From the NCBI GenBank assembly GCA_015228875.1, contig JADGCS010000002.1, positions 40,084 through 104,083 on the forward strand: 64,000 bases of DNA. The letters are read 5' to 3'. The position numbers were made by a program, and so were the translations under genes. This DNA is from Deltaproteobacteria bacterium. Its GTDB lineage: Bacteria; UBA10199; JADGCS01. The first letter of the stretch is position 1; each line of letters opens with the position of its first letter. Shown here piece by piece: positions 7,704 through 18,215 of this stretch. A model generated the notes under the pieces. It saw only the letters and a list, made by a program, of their open reading frames with translations, did no database searches and had not been told where the DNA came from.

Positions 7704-10004
7704 ATGATCAGTCGTGAATTACAACTTATTCTCAACAATGCCGTGGCCATTGCCGCGTCCAATCAACATGAGTATGTGACGGTGGAGCATATTCTCTTAT
7801 CCTTATTGAGTGACAAGGACGTTCAAAAAATTCTCAAGGCCTGTGGGGCCGATGTGACAGAGATCAACAATGATGTCACAGGCTTTATTAATTCACTTGA
7901 GACCATCAAGTCAGACAGACAAAAAGACATCCAGACGACCATTGGTTTTCAACGGGTGATCCAGAGGGCCATCTTTCATGTGCAAAGTTCCGGCAGACCC
8001 GAGGCCCTGCCTTATAATGTGTTGATCGCCATCTTTTCAGAAAAAGAGTCCCACGCTGTGTATTTTTTGGAAAAACAAAACATCACCCGACTTGATGTGG
8101 TTGAGTACGTCTCGCACGGACTTTACGGGGAGGACGCAGACGAAGAAATAGACGGTTATTTTAAAGAGGATCAGCCGCGAGCCCTGCTGGAGGAACACAG
8201 GACGGAGGCAGACAAGGGCACCAAGACAGAAACAGCACCCGACAAATCAAAGGATCCGCTGTACAAGTTTGCAGTTAATCTTAACGAGAGGGCAAAGGAA
8301 GGCAAAATAGACCCCCTCATTGGCAGACGGCAGGAGATCGAGCGCATTGTGCAGATTTTATGCAGGCGCGGCAAAAACAATCCTGTTCTTGTGGGCGATG
8401 CGGGTGTTGGCAAAACGGCTATTATCGAGGGACTGGCTCTGGAAATCATCAAAAACAATGTTCCGGAAAAACTTAATGACGTCGTTATTTATTCGTTGGA
8501 CATGGGTGCCCTGCTTGCCGGGACAAAATTCAGGGGTGATTTCGAAGAACGCCTCAAGGCTGTGATCAAAAAAATCATCAAACAAAAAAATGCGGTTCTT
8601 TTTATTGATGAGATTCATACAATCATCGGTGCGGGCTCGACAAGTGGCGGTTCGATGGATGCCTCCAATCTGCTCAAACCCTCGCTGACCAATGGTGATC
8701 TTAAATGCATCGGTTCGACAACTTATGAAGACTTTCGCCGTATCTTTGAAAAGGATCACGCCCTGGCCAGACGTTTTCAAAAAATTGATATCATAGAGCC
8801 GTCGGTAGATGAGACATTTCACATACTCAAGGGATTGCGTTCACGTTTCGAAGAACATCACGCGGTCAAATACTCCGATACAGCACTTAAAACAGCCGTT
8901 GACCTTGCCGCAAAATATATTCACGATAAAAAACTCCCCGATAAAGCGATTGATGTCATTGACGAGGCTGGTGCGGCCAATGGTTTAAAACCGGAGGGCA
9001 GGAGAAAAAAAAATCTCATGCCAAAAGATATCGAGAATATTGTTGCAAAGATTGCCAGAGTGCCGGTGAGGTCCGTGACTCATGATGACAAGATCAGTCT
9101 CCAGAATCTGGATTCCGAATTAAAACACACGGTCTTTGGACAGGATCACGTGATCAACGATGTGGTGACAGCCATCAAGATGTCGCGTTCGGGTTTGGGT
9201 GATCCCAACAAACCCATTGGCAACTTTTTATTTGCCGGGCCTACCGGTGTGGGAAAGACAGAGCTTGCAAAAGAGATTGCGCGGGTTATGGGGATCGAGT
9301 TTCTGCGTTACGACATGAGTGAGTACCAGGAAAAACACACTGTCTCAAGGCTCATCGGCGCGCCGCCGGGGTATGTGGGTTTTGATCAGGGCGGGTTACT
9401 TACCGATGCTGTGCACAAGACCCCCCACGCGGTCCTGTTGCTTGACGAGATAGAAAAGGCCCATCCCGATCTTTTTAACATCCTGCTGCAGATCATGGAT
9501 TATGGGACACTCACAGACAATAACGGCAGAAAGACAGATTTTAAAAACACCATTTTAATCATGACCACCAATGCGGGTGCACGGGACATGCAGAAAAACA
9601 CGATTGGGCTGATACAGACTACAACATCTTTCGATGGGAAAAAAGAGATCGAAAGAATTTTCAGTCCCGAATTTCGAAACCGCCTCAGTGCAATATTGTA
9701 TTTCAACGCTTTGCCGGAGGGGGTTGTTTTAAATATCGTGGATAAATTTCTGACCCGTATTGAGGCACAGCTTTTGGACAAGAAAGTTGAGATGGAGGTT
9801 ACGGAGAACGCCAGATTACTGCTCGCACACAACGGGTACGACGACAAAATGGGCGCGAGACCCCTGGAGAGACTGATTCATAACCAGGTTAAAAAGGCCC
9901 TTTCGGAGGAAATCCTGTTTGGAAAACTGGAGAAGGGTGGTCATGTTCTGGTGGAAGAAAAAGAGGGCGAGTTGTTTTTTACTTACAATCACGAATCATT
10001 CTGA
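7704..10004 (+). CDS. clpA: ATP-dependent Clp protease ATP-binding subunit ClpA
   Basis: Two AAA+ modules ([18 protein letters not shown]), ClpN domain; start at M29 of the ORF gives canonical [14 protein letters not shown]. Confidence 0.95.
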   Translation: MISRELQLILNNAVAIAASNQHEYVTVEHILLSLLSDKDVQKILKACGADVTEINNDVTGFINSLETIKSDRQKDIQTTIGFQRVIQRAIFHVQSSGRPEALPYNVLIAIFSEKESHAVYFLEKQNITRLDVVEYVSHGLYGEDADEEIDGYFKEDQPRALLEEHRTEADKGTKTETAPDKSKDPLYKFAVNLNERAKEGKIDPLIGRRQEIERIVQILCRRGKNNPVLVGDAGVGKTAIIEGLALEIIKNNVPEKLNDVVIYSLDMGALLAGTKFRGDFEERLKAVIKKIIKQKNAVLFIDEIHTIIGAGSTSGGSMDASNLLKPSLTNGDLKCIGSTTYEDFRRIFEKDHALARRFQKIDIIEPSVDETFHILKGLRSRFEEHHAVKYSDTALKTAVDLAAKYIHDKKLPDKAIDVIDEAGAANGLKPEGRRKKNLMPKDIENIVAKIARVPVRSVTHDDKISLQNLDSELKHTVFGQDHVINDVVTAIKMSRSGLGDPNKPIGNFLFAGPTGVGKTELAKEIARVMGIEFLRYDMSEYQEKHTVSRLIGAPPGYVGFDQGGLLTDAVHKTPHAVLLLDEIEKAHPDLFNILLQIMDYGTLTDNNGRKTDFKNTILIMTTNAGARDMQKNTIGLIQTTTSFDGKKEIERIFSPEFRNRLSAILYFNALPEGVVLNIVDKFLTRIEAQLLDKKVEMEVTENARLLLAHNGYDDKMGARPLERLIHNQVKKALSEEILFGKLEKGGHVLVEEKEGELFFTYNHESF

Positions 10005-10081
10005 GGACGACTGATCAACGGTATGAAACGCAGGGCTGGCCATGGCCCCAAGTCTCCTGTTGCTGGTGTGCCTCAACTGCA

Positions 10082-12073
10082 ATGCTGGTCGAAGTGTCAT
10101 TGTCATTTCGCAATAAAATTCTGATCTGGCTGTTTGTCTTGTTTGTGGCAACATCTGCGGCATATCTGCCTGCCATCAACAATGATTTTACCAATTGGGA
10201 TGACCCCACCTATGTGACCGCTAACCCCCTGATCCAATCACTTTCCTTAAAGAATATGAGGGACTGTTTTACCGGGTTTGTCATGGGAAATTATCACCCG
10301 CTCACAACGCTGTCACTTGCCCTGGATTATCGCATTGGGGGATTAAATCCCAGACAGTATCATCTGACAAATCTGATCCTGCACTTGTTAAATACCGGGC
10401 TTGTGTTTTTTTTGATTTTTCTGCTGTTTAACAGAAATCTCAACATTGTTGTTGTGGTGTCTTTGCTCTTTGGACTGCACACCATTCATGTTGAGTCCGT
10501 TGCGTGGGTGACCGAACGCAAGGACGTCCTTTATGCCTTGTTTTATCTTCTCTCGCTGATCTTTTATGTTCAATATCTTGCGGGGAGGAGGTTTTTGTTT
10601 TTCTGTCTTTCCCTTGCGTGTTTTACCCTGTCCCTCTTGTCGAAGGGGCAGGCCGTGACCCTGGCCGCTGTCCTTTTTTTGATTGACTATCATTGGAACG
10701 GTTCTTCTCTGTCACGCAGGCGTGTCTGCAAAAAAATCCCGTTTGTTGTTATCGCCATTTTCTTTGGTGTTGTTTCGCTTATGGGAAGCCGCTCAAGCGG
10801 GGCAATTTCTGTTACCAATCAAAATAATTTTTTTGAGCAGGTGGCTTTTGCGTGTTTTGGTTTGTGGGGCTATTTTATAAAACTGCTTTTGCCATTAAAT
10901 TTGTCCGCGTTTTACCCTTACCCTGACAGGGTGAACGGCCACATACCATGGTTGTTCTGGTGCTCTTTATGGGTACTCCCGGCTCTCGCTGCGACCCTTG
11001 TCCTGACCCGCAAGAGGGCCCCGCAGATCTTTTTTGGACTTGTTTTCTTTTTGATCAACATTGCCCTGATGCTGCAAATTTTTCCCGTTGGCAATGTGAT
11101 CATGGCGGATCGTTTTGCCTATATTCCTTCCATTGGTTTTTTTATTGTCGCTGCCTCGGGCCTTGAGACCCTTGCCCTGAGGGGCTTAAGACACAGGTAT
11201 GTGAGTCGCGTTCTTTTTGTGGCCTATCTGTTGATGCTGGCTGTGTTGACATTTCACAGGTGTGATATCTGGAAGGACAGCCTCACCTTGTGGGATGATA
11301 CGATCAATAAACACCCCAACTCTTTTTTTGTCTTTAACCTGAGGGGACTGGCCAAGGCTATTGAAAAGGACTTTCGCGGGGCCATTAAGGACTACGATCG
11401 TGCCATAGAACTTAATCCTGGGGTTCTCGAAACCTATTACAACAGGGGAAATGCCAGACTAAAAGCGGGTGATGATGCCGGGGCCATCAGCGATTTTGAG
11501 ACTGTCTTAAAGCTTAAACCCGATTACAGTGATGCCGCTGTCAACATGGCCTATGTCTTGATGCGGCAGCGGAGATACAACGAGGCGATTAAAACATACA
11601 ACTCCCTCGAAAAAAATACGGGGCTGACCGCCGCCCTTTACCTGAGCAGGGGGCTTGCCAAGATAAATAACGCAGATTTTGACGGGGCCATCGAGGATTA
11701 TAACAGGGCCCTTACATCAGACCGCCACAATCCGGAGATTTATTTAAATAGATGTTATGCCTTTCTTAAGACTGCAAACTTCGCTGCTGCGGTCAAAGAT
11801 TGTGATGAGGTTATTAAAACCTCACCGGATTACACAGAGGCCTTTTTTTACAGGGGGAGTGCCCTGTTGGGGAGGCATGAATATGAAAGGGCGGTCTCTG
11901 ATTACACCCGCGTGATTTTTTTATTGCCGGATTATGAGGGGGTGTACTTTAACAGGGGCATGGCATTGATCAGGCAGGGCAAACACGAGGAAGGCTGCAG
12001 AGACCTCGATCTTGCAGACAGACGGGGATTTGCATGGGCAAAAGAGGCCCTGATTGATTATTGCGATCGGTAA
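10082..12073 (+). CDS. Multi-TM TPR protein, TMTC-like/glycosyltransferase-like
   Basis: N-term multiple TM segments with NDFTNWDDPTYV, NYHPLTTLSLALDY, HTIHVESVAWVTERKDVLY; C-term TPR repeats. Confidence 0.8.
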   Translation: MLVEVSLSFRNKILIWLFVLFVATSAAYLPAINNDFTNWDDPTYVTANPLIQSLSLKNMRDCFTGFVMGNYHPLTTLSLALDYRIGGLNPRQYHLTNLILHLLNTGLVFFLIFLLFNRNLNIVVVVSLLFGLHTIHVESVAWVTERKDVLYALFYLLSLIFYVQYLAGRRFLFFCLSLACFTLSLLSKGQAVTLAAVLFLIDYHWNGSSLSRRRVCKKIPFVVIAIFFGVVSLMGSRSSGAISVTNQNNFFEQVAFACFGLWGYFIKLLLPLNLSAFYPYPDRVNGHIPWLFWCSLWVLPALAATLVLTRKRAPQIFFGLVFFLINIALMLQIFPVGNVIMADRFAYIPSIGFFIVAASGLETLALRGLRHRYVSRVLFVAYLLMLAVLTFHRCDIWKDSLTLWDDTINKHPNSFFVFNLRGLAKAIEKDFRGAIKDYDRAIELNPGVLETYYNRGNARLKAGDDAGAISDFETVLKLKPDYSDAAVNMAYVLMRQRRYNEAIKTYNSLEKNTGLTAALYLSRGLAKINNADFDGAIEDYNRALTSDRHNPEIYLNRCYAFLKTANFAAAVKDCDEVIKTSPDYTEAFFYRGSALLGRHEYERAVSDYTRVIFLLPDYEGVYFNRGMALIRQGKHEEGCRDLDLADRRGFAWAKEALIDYCDR

Positions 12074-12077
12074 ATCA

Positions 12078-12587
12078 TCACAACACGTCTCTTCCCATGA
12101 CTGTTTTTCGGCCGGCTGCTGTGGCGTGCTCCATGGCTTTAAGACATTCGTCCACAACTTTCTGTGTGAGGGCGTCAATACAGCAGGTGCTTGTGTTGAA
12201 TCCGCTTTGGTCCTTTATTAACTGCTTAACCTTTGACACCACAACCAGTGTGTCTGTTTTAATGGATGCGTAAGAGACCTTGCCCGCGGGTGTTTGCATT
12301 GCGGGGGCCGCGCTGATAATTTTATTTCGGACCGGTTGTAACGAAGGTTCGTCTTGTTCCAATGCTGATATAAATTCATTTTTTGAAGGGGAAATGTATT
12401 CTTCTGCGCAGGATTCCCTATGGTTTGCAAAACCCAAGTGGGCGTCCCAACAGGCAACCGAGCAGAAGACAAGGCCGGTCCTTTTGTTTCTGCAGGTGCT
12501 GACCGAACAGAGTTTGTAGGGGGTGTTAAACCCGATCTCTTTTTTACAACTGCTGCACTTTTTCCAGTAGGTTATTTCTTGGGCCAT
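12078..12587 (-). CDS. Zinc-finger-like N-terminal domain plus C-terminal histone-fold-like domain
   Basis: N-term CSSCKKEIG..YKLCSVSTCRNKRTGLVFCSVACWDAHLGFANHRESC; C-term VVVSKVKQLIKDQSGFNTSTCCIDALTQKVVDECLKAMEHATAAGRKTVMGRDVL. Confidence 0.75.
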   Translation of the reverse strand: MAQEITYWKKCSSCKKEIGFNTPYKLCSVSTCRNKRTGLVFCSVACWDAHLGFANHRESCAEEYISPSKNEFISALEQDEPSLQPVRNKIISAAPAMQTPAGKVSYASIKTDTLVVVSKVKQLIKDQSGFNTSTCCIDALTQKVVDECLKAMEHATAAGRKTVMGRDVL

Positions 12588-13011
12588 AGGGTGCGAGATA
12601 AAAGTTTAAAAACAGCGAATCAAGCATTAATACAACATTTGTCGATTACACCCTGTATCTTCTGTCGCTGTGTCTACTGATACCGTCGTTTCAAGGTTAA
12701 TAACTTGTGTAGGCGGACACATTTTGATGCTGCTTCTGACAACACATGACAGTATCGAGTGAGTCTATTCAAACCCTATCATTATGAGAATTTGGGAATA
12801 GAGTCCCACAGTTTTCTCAAAAATGAGACTTTTCTCCCCATACTTGTTTTTGTAAATGTGACAGACTTGACCTCCGCTGATAATAAATTTCTATAAAAAC
12901 AAAACGTTATGAGAGTTTCGTTTTTTTTAAAAAAAAATAAAATTTGGCAGCATACTTGCATACAATAATAAAAAGAGGGCAACAGCAGGGGCTAAAACAA
13001 GAGGGCATAAT

Positions 13012-13356
13012 ATGAAAAACAATCGACTACAAACAATAGAGGGGATGCATTTAGATACCCGATTGCAGGCCGTAGACGCCGAATTTAAGGACTTTCTTGC
13101 CGATATCCTCTACAAGAGGGAATTTGGCCCAGATAAACTCAAAACATTCAGCCCGCTCGATGCGGTGGCAGATTTTGCACAAAAGGGGATCTTGTCCGTA
13201 AAAGAGGTCAGTCGTGATGAGATGCTTGGTAACAATAACGCATTTAACAAGTTACTGGCAAACATGCTGGCAGAGTGCAAACCGGGTGCCTTGAGTGATG
13301 ATGATTTAAATCAAATCACCGGCATCAATGGCAGGGAGATTCATGCCGGCTTGTAA
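13012..13356 (+). CDS. Hypothetical protein, 114 aa
   Basis: ORF with plausible composition; purine-rich RBS region. Confidence 0.5.
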   Translation: MKNNRLQTIEGMHLDTRLQAVDAEFKDFLADILYKREFGPDKLKTFSPLDAVADFAQKGILSVKEVSRDEMLGNNNAFNKLLANMLAECKPGALSDDDLNQITGINGREIHAGL

Positions 13357-13381
13357 AACGACACGGGAAGGGATATAATAC

Positions 13382-13464
13382 CAAGTTACTAACTTGACTT
13401 TGACGCGGTTGAGTTCCTCCATTTTGCGAGAAATGCACCCGCGCTCTGTCGACTTTGAAATTCC
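13382..13464 (+). repeat. 83-bp dispersed palindromic element, copy 2
   Basis: CAAGTTACTAACTTGACTTTGACGCGGTTGAG...ATGCACCCGCGCTCTGTCGACTTTGAAATTCC. Confidence 0.88.
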
Positions 13465-13489
13465 TGTACATAAACATAGAGGGGAAATT

Positions 13490-13939
13490 ATGACAACCAT
13501 AAGAAAAACAAACATAGCAAGTGATGCGCGTATAAAAGATTTAATAGAGTCCGGTAATCCAACGGGGGCCTCAACTGTAAGTAACAGCAAAACCCCAGTT
13601 ATAGACACCGCCACGGTGAGGGCGGGGCTCTTTCCTATCACCCAGTCCGGAAACAGGACCTACACCAATGCCGCACTTTTTAAAGAGGTTACTTCTGAGC
13701 CACGGGCCGCAGATGCTCACCCCGATCAGATCATGACACTCGCGATGGATGCCTTTGCACAGGGCGCCAGGGCGGCACTGCACATCAGCGAGCCTGTCGC
13801 AGAATCACCTATAGAGGAACCCGAAATCAGCGCGCACGAGCTGATGGCTGGGCTTGCAGGAGAGGGAGACCGCGCTGTGGGTGTGGGTAGTCTTTTCATG
13901 GATATGCTTAAGATGGCAAAGGATTCAGAAATTGCATAA
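13490..13939 (+). CDS. Hypothetical protein (possible N-terminal extension from repeat element starting 13394)
   Basis: Start MTTIRKTNIA preceded by GAGGGGA; ORF is open back into the repeat. Confidence 0.55.
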   Translation: MTTIRKTNIASDARIKDLIESGNPTGASTVSNSKTPVIDTATVRAGLFPITQSGNRTYTNAALFKEVTSEPRAADAHPDQIMTLAMDAFAQGARAALHISEPVAESPIEEPEISAHELMAGLAGEGDRAVGVGSLFMDMLKMAKDSEIA

Positions 13940-13986
13940 AATCCGTCGATGATTGTATTTTGTGTATGGCTGATGCTTGATATATA

Positions 13987-14069
13987 GGAATTTCAAAGTT
14001 GACAGAGCGCGGGTGCATACCTCGCATAACGAGGAAACTCAACCGCGTCAAAGTCAAGTTGGTAACTTG
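13987..14069 (-). repeat. 83-bp dispersed palindromic element, copy 3 (inverted)
   Basis: GGAATTTCAAAGTTGACAGAGCGCGGGTGCAT...CTCAACCGCGTCAAAGTCAAGTTGGTAACTTG. Confidence 0.88.
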
Positions 14070-14124
14070 TCGTCAGCTTTTTTTTTGTCTTTTTTTTTCC
14101 CCCAGGAAATAATAGTACCCCCTC

Positions 14125-14925
14125 GTGGCATACAGGCATTTTAAATCGTCAAAAGCATCACAACAATCGTCAAGACGGAGTCACCATGAGGATCAAGGGC
14201 GGCTGGATCTTGTCTACGGGAAAAATCCTGTTTATGAGGCCTTAAGGGCGGGGAGGCGCAGGGTAAAACAGGTGTTGGTTTTGGAGAATGACCCACAAAT
14301 GGACGGGACGCCATTGGTAAAGCTTGCCCGCGAAAAGGGTGTTGCGTGTCAGCAGAGGCGATTTAAAGAGTTGACCGATCTCACTATGGGGGCTGCTCAT
14401 CAGGGCGTAGTGGCCTATGTGGAAAAATTTCCTCCATACACACTTGATGAGGTCTTAGGTAGAGAGGCTCCCAAACAACTGGTCCTGGCACTGGACTGCA
14501 TTCAGGATCCGCAGAACTTTGGCACCCTCTGTCGCTCGGCCCTGTGTTTTGGGGTGACCGAAATTATTTTGCCCAAGGATCGTTCGGTCTCGGTAACAAG
14601 TGCGGTCTGCAAGGCAAGTGCCGGTGCGGTTGAACATCTTAAAATTATCTACGTGACAAATCTTTCAAGGACACTCGATGAGTTCAAGGAGAGAGGTTTC
14701 TGGGTCTATGGCGCAAGCCTTGATAAAACAGCGCTCGATTTAAACAAGGTGGAGCCCGCACATAAATCGGTCATCGTCCTTGGCAGTGAAGGCTCCGGGC
14801 TACGGAGGCTTGTAGCAGAAAAATGCGATCACTTGGTTAAAATTGAAATGACAACCACTTTTGATTCACTTAATGTGGCACAGGCCGGAACAGTGCTGCT
14901 CTATAAGTTTGCAAGGATGCTCTAA
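14125..14925 (+). CDS. rlmB: 23S rRNA (guanosine-2'-O-)-methyltransferase RlmB-like, TrmH/SpoU family
   Basis: VYGKNPVYEALRAGRRRVKQVLV, ALDCIQDPQNFGTLCRSA, VLGSEGSGLRRLVAEKCD, SLNVAQAGTVLLY. Confidence 0.9.
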   Translation: MAYRHFKSSKASQQSSRRSHHEDQGRLDLVYGKNPVYEALRAGRRRVKQVLVLENDPQMDGTPLVKLAREKGVACQQRRFKELTDLTMGAAHQGVVAYVEKFPPYTLDEVLGREAPKQLVLALDCIQDPQNFGTLCRSALCFGVTEIILPKDRSVSVTSAVCKASAGAVEHLKIIYVTNLSRTLDEFKERGFWVYGASLDKTALDLNKVEPAHKSVIVLGSEGSGLRRLVAEKCDHLVKIEMTTTFDSLNVAQAGTVLLYKFARML

Positions 14926-14942
14926 AGCATTAAGGACATAAA

Positions 14943-16283
14943 ATGTTCGATCAACTATCCGATAAAATAGGCGGCGTTTTTAAGAACCTGCGTAACATTG
15001 GTGTCATCAAGGAGTCACATCTTCAGGATGCCATCAGAGAGGTGCGCTTGGCCCTGCTCGAGGCCGACGTGCATGTGTTGGTGGTCAAGTCCTTTCTTAA
15101 CAGGGTTAAAGAAAAGGCCCTTGGGGAAAAAGTGATTGGTTCAAACACGGCGCAGCAGCAGTTTTACAAGATCGTCCAAACCGAGCTTATCGAAACTTTG
15201 GGAGGCGCAGGGCAGACGCTCAAGCTCGAAGGCAAACCGCCCCACATCATTCTTTTGGCAGGGCTTCAGGGCTCAGGAAAAACAACAACCGCGGCTAAAC
15301 TTGCCCTGCATTTAAGAAAAAAAGGAGGGCGCCCCTTTCTGGTCCCCGCCGATGTCAACAGGGCTGCGGCCGTTGATCAATTAAAAACCCTCGCAAAACA
15401 GATCGACTGCCCTGTTCACGATACAGACATCAAGCAGGATCCAGTCAAAATCGTCAAAAAGGCTGTTAAAGAAGCAGAAGATCGCTTTTGCGATATTGTC
15501 ATTGTGGACACAGCGGGGCGTCTTCATGTGGATGATGAGATGATGGATCAGGTCAAGCGGATGAAAAAAAAGCTCGATGATCCTTTTATTCTCTTTGTGG
15601 CAGACGCGATGACAGGGCAGGAGGCCGTAAATGTTGCAAAGAGTTTTCATGAGGCACTTAACATCAACGGTGTGATCTTAACCAAGATGGACGGCGATGC
15701 CAAAGGGGGAGCAGCGCTGTCGATTCAGTCGGTTGCACAGTGCCCTATTTACTTTGCGGGGATGGGAGAAAAAATAAATGAGCTTGAGCCTTTTATACCC
15801 GAACGCCTTGTCTCGCGCCTGTTAGACAGGGGAGACCTCATGACCCTCATCGAAAAAGCCGAAGAGGTCATTGATATTGAAAGCGCCGAAGAGATGGTGG
15901 GTAAATTAAAGACAAATGGGTTTGACTTGGAAGACTTTAGAAAACAACTCAAACAAATGAAAAAGCTTGGCTCGATGAGCTCGCTGATGAAATTTATCCC
16001 CGGCGCAAAAAAACTCACCAAAGATATCGACATGGACAAGGCGGAGGGTGAACTCAAGAAAAAAGAGGCCATCATCAATTCGATGACCGTCCTCGAACGC
16101 CGCAAACCCAAGATCCTCAACGGTTCGCGAAGGAGTCGGATTGCTCTCGGGAGCGGGACGAGTGTTGCCGATATCAATCGCTTCATGAAAGAGTTTGATC
16201 AAATGAAAAAGATGATGAAAAAATTATCGAGCGGTGGTTTTGGGATGGGGCTCGATATGATGAAGGGAAAGTTGGGGTTGTAG
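14943..16283 (+). CDS. ffh: Signal recognition particle protein Ffh
   Basis: GLQGSGKTTTAAKLA, DTAGRLHVDDEMM, TKMDGDAKGGAALS, C-term Met-rich M domain. Confidence 0.95.
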   Translation: MFDQLSDKIGGVFKNLRNIGVIKESHLQDAIREVRLALLEADVHVLVVKSFLNRVKEKALGEKVIGSNTAQQQFYKIVQTELIETLGGAGQTLKLEGKPPHIILLAGLQGSGKTTTAAKLALHLRKKGGRPFLVPADVNRAAAVDQLKTLAKQIDCPVHDTDIKQDPVKIVKKAVKEAEDRFCDIVIVDTAGRLHVDDEMMDQVKRMKKKLDDPFILFVADAMTGQEAVNVAKSFHEALNINGVILTKMDGDAKGGAALSIQSVAQCPIYFAGMGEKINELEPFIPERLVSRLLDRGDLMTLIEKAEEVIDIESAEEMVGKLKTNGFDLEDFRKQLKQMKKLGSMSSLMKFIPGAKKLTKDIDMDKAEGELKKKEAIINSMTVLERRKPKILNGSRRSRIALGSGTSVADINRFMKEFDQMKKMMKKLSSGGFGMGLDMMKGKLGL

Positions 16284-16405
16284 GTAAAAACCATCACCAT
16301 TGTTTCCCGCCGCAGTTTTAAATTGTGCGCAGGGTCTTCTGCTGTTTTTTTGCTTCTTTTTTCTTTCTTTGTGAATAAGTGCTCATTTTGTGGATAAGCT
16401 CCTAA

Positions 16406-16900
16406 TCAACCGGCCTTCTTTTGACAAGGGCTACCATCTAGCCCTTTCTCAAACTCATTTGGCGGCATATAGCCAATCGACGAGTGCAATCGTTTGTCAT
16501 TGTAGACATCTTCGATAAAAACAAAAATGTTTTCCACAACGTCTTCAAAATCCTCATATTCCGACAAATAAGACCGCATGACGGAGGTCGGGACACTCAG
16601 ATCAATGACGCTACGAGGACAAAGAGCGTTGGTGATATGATGTTGCTCAAGATGTACGCTGTTCTTTGTGCTGGAAAATTCCTTGTCGCCCACCAGCCCT
16701 GCTACGTGTACACCTGCAGCATGCAGGCGCTCCAAACACGGTACAACGTGTTGCGTATCATTCTTTGGCGACCCTTCAACAATATCCCAGTCCACGATGA
16801 GCCCGTGCGCTGATTCTCCCACCAGCATTTGTAATCCAAACTCTGTTTCACTTCCAGCCTTGCCACGATGATAAACCTGTGTATGAGATTCATAGAGAGA
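16406..16900 (-). pseudogene. Chimeric transposase remnant: ISNCY-like DDE fragment joined to IS3-type integrase C-terminus
   Basis: Frame-disrupted: SHTQVYHRGKAGSETEFGLQML / VGDKEFSSTKNS... followed by VENIFVFIEDVYNDKRLHSSIGYMPPNEFE (rve_3-like). Confidence 0.75.
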
Positions 16901-16954
16901 TTCTTGAGATGGATTTACATAAAAGCAGTGTTCCCTAAAAATAAAATTGCTCTG

Positions 16955-17488
16955 TCATGGTGTTTTGCCCAACCACATTTTTGAAATCGCGGACCTGACT
17001 TGTGGTTTAATATTTTTTACACCTTTGAGCCTTAAACGCAGGGTTTTTATCTGTACCAGATTTTTTTTAAGAAGCGCCCCGCAAAAATCAAAATCTTTTG
17101 GTCTGCCAGCTATGGCCTTGGAAATCCAGAGATCATGGGGTTCTAAACAAAGCGCGGTGACCCCGTTGGTGGCTGGGGTTAAAAAAGGAACGAGACGTTT
17201 TTGCCACCCGCCGGGCAAAACAGCCGTTTGAGTGGTGACGCCTTGTGCGTAGTAGCCAAAGGATTCTTGAAACATCGAAAGCTCACCGATCGAACCATCA
17301 ATAAGGTCAGCGAGTGCGCCTTCCTTATCGTTCAGGGCGGCGATGTTGGCCTCGATGGACCTTTGAGCCTCCGGCAAATCAAAATCTATCGACGCGTGGA
17401 TGGCCTGACTTCCGATGACCAGCACTTTATTAACACCTAAAATAGCACCAGCCGCCCGTATTGTATGTTCAAACTCGTGACGTTTCAT
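16955..17488 (-). CDS. DUF6036-like/AbiEii-like nucleotidyltransferase, putative TA toxin
   Basis: NKVLVIGSQAIHASI, LEPHDLWISKAIAGRPKDFDFCGALL; 4-bp overlap with upstream XRE gene. Confidence 0.7.
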   Translation of the reverse strand: MKRHEFEHTIRAAGAILGVNKVLVIGSQAIHASIDFDLPEAQRSIEANIAALNDKEGALADLIDGSIGELSMFQESFGYYAQGVTTQTAVLPGGWQKRLVPFLTPATNGVTALCLEPHDLWISKAIAGRPKDFDFCGALLKKNLVQIKTLRLRLKGVKNIKPQVRSAISKMWLGKTP

Positions 17489-17988
17489 AGATCATTATTT
17501 TCTTTTTTAAAGTTTTTTAAAATCTTTACTCTGTCTTTGGCCTTGATGAGCCCTGCGAAAGGGGTGACCTGTCTCATTTCGCGCGCCATCATCCCCGGGT
17601 CTAGAATCTTTGCGGCCAATTCTTCGGCGGGAAGATTAAGCCATGTCTGCCAGCGATCAAAGAGTTTGATAGCGTCCTGATGTTGTTGTTTGAGTTTGGA
17701 TAAATTCCGCCTTGCCTTTGTGACAACTTGGTCTGCCGTTTGACCCAGCATTTTTGCGATTTCACGGTGATAAGCAAGACTGCGCCTGTCTTCCCGTGTC
17801 ATGACAGGGGCAAATATCACGAAGAGTTCAAGTCCAAGAGACAGGACAAGTCTTTGTACGGTTGAAAGCGTGGGAGATTTAAGCCCCGCCTCATATTGAG
17901 CAATGGCAGGCTGAGATGTCCCCGCTATTCTTGCCAGCTCCTGCTGACTCAAACCCGTTTGGGTCCGCAAGTGACGGATGATGTTCAT
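17485..17988 (-). CDS. XRE-family HTH regulator, putative antitoxin
   Basis: MNIIRHLRTQTGLSQQELARIAGTSQPAIAQYEAGLKSPTLSTVQRL. Confidence 0.8.
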   Translation of the reverse strand: MNIIRHLRTQTGLSQQELARIAGTSQPAIAQYEAGLKSPTLSTVQRLVLSLGLELFVIFAPVMTREDRRSLAYHREIAKMLGQTADQVVTKARRNLSKLKQQHQDAIKLFDRWQTWLNLPAEELAAKILDPGMMAREMRQVTPFAGLIKAKDRVKILKNFKKENNDL

Positions 17989-17996
17989 TTTTAAAT

Positions 17997-18014
17997 TATA
18001 TCTGATCGGATATA
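17997..18014. promoter_or_regulatory. Palindromic operator upstream of XRE/nucleotidyltransferase pair
   Basis: TATATCTGATCGGATATA, near-perfect palindrome. Confidence 0.65.
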
Positions 18015-18151
18015 CTGATGTCAACAGGTTGGCAAAGGGGGAGGCGTCAGGGGAGAGGGGGCAGGGGGGGCTATTGACAAATTATGCTAATGGGTGACCC
18101 CCAATCTAAAGCAAGTCCCAAGTCAAGACTTGACCCAACTAACAAAAAACA

Positions 18152-18169
18152 TATACCCGATCAGGTATA
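18152..18169. promoter_or_regulatory. Palindromic operator upstream of hipBST
   Basis: TATACCCGATCAGGTATA; related half-sites ATCGGGTATA (18201-18210) and TTTCGGGTATA (18231-18241). Confidence 0.65.
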
Positions 18170-18215
18170 CTTGATTAGATATTATAATTAAATAACTCTC
18201 ATCGGGTATAACAAA

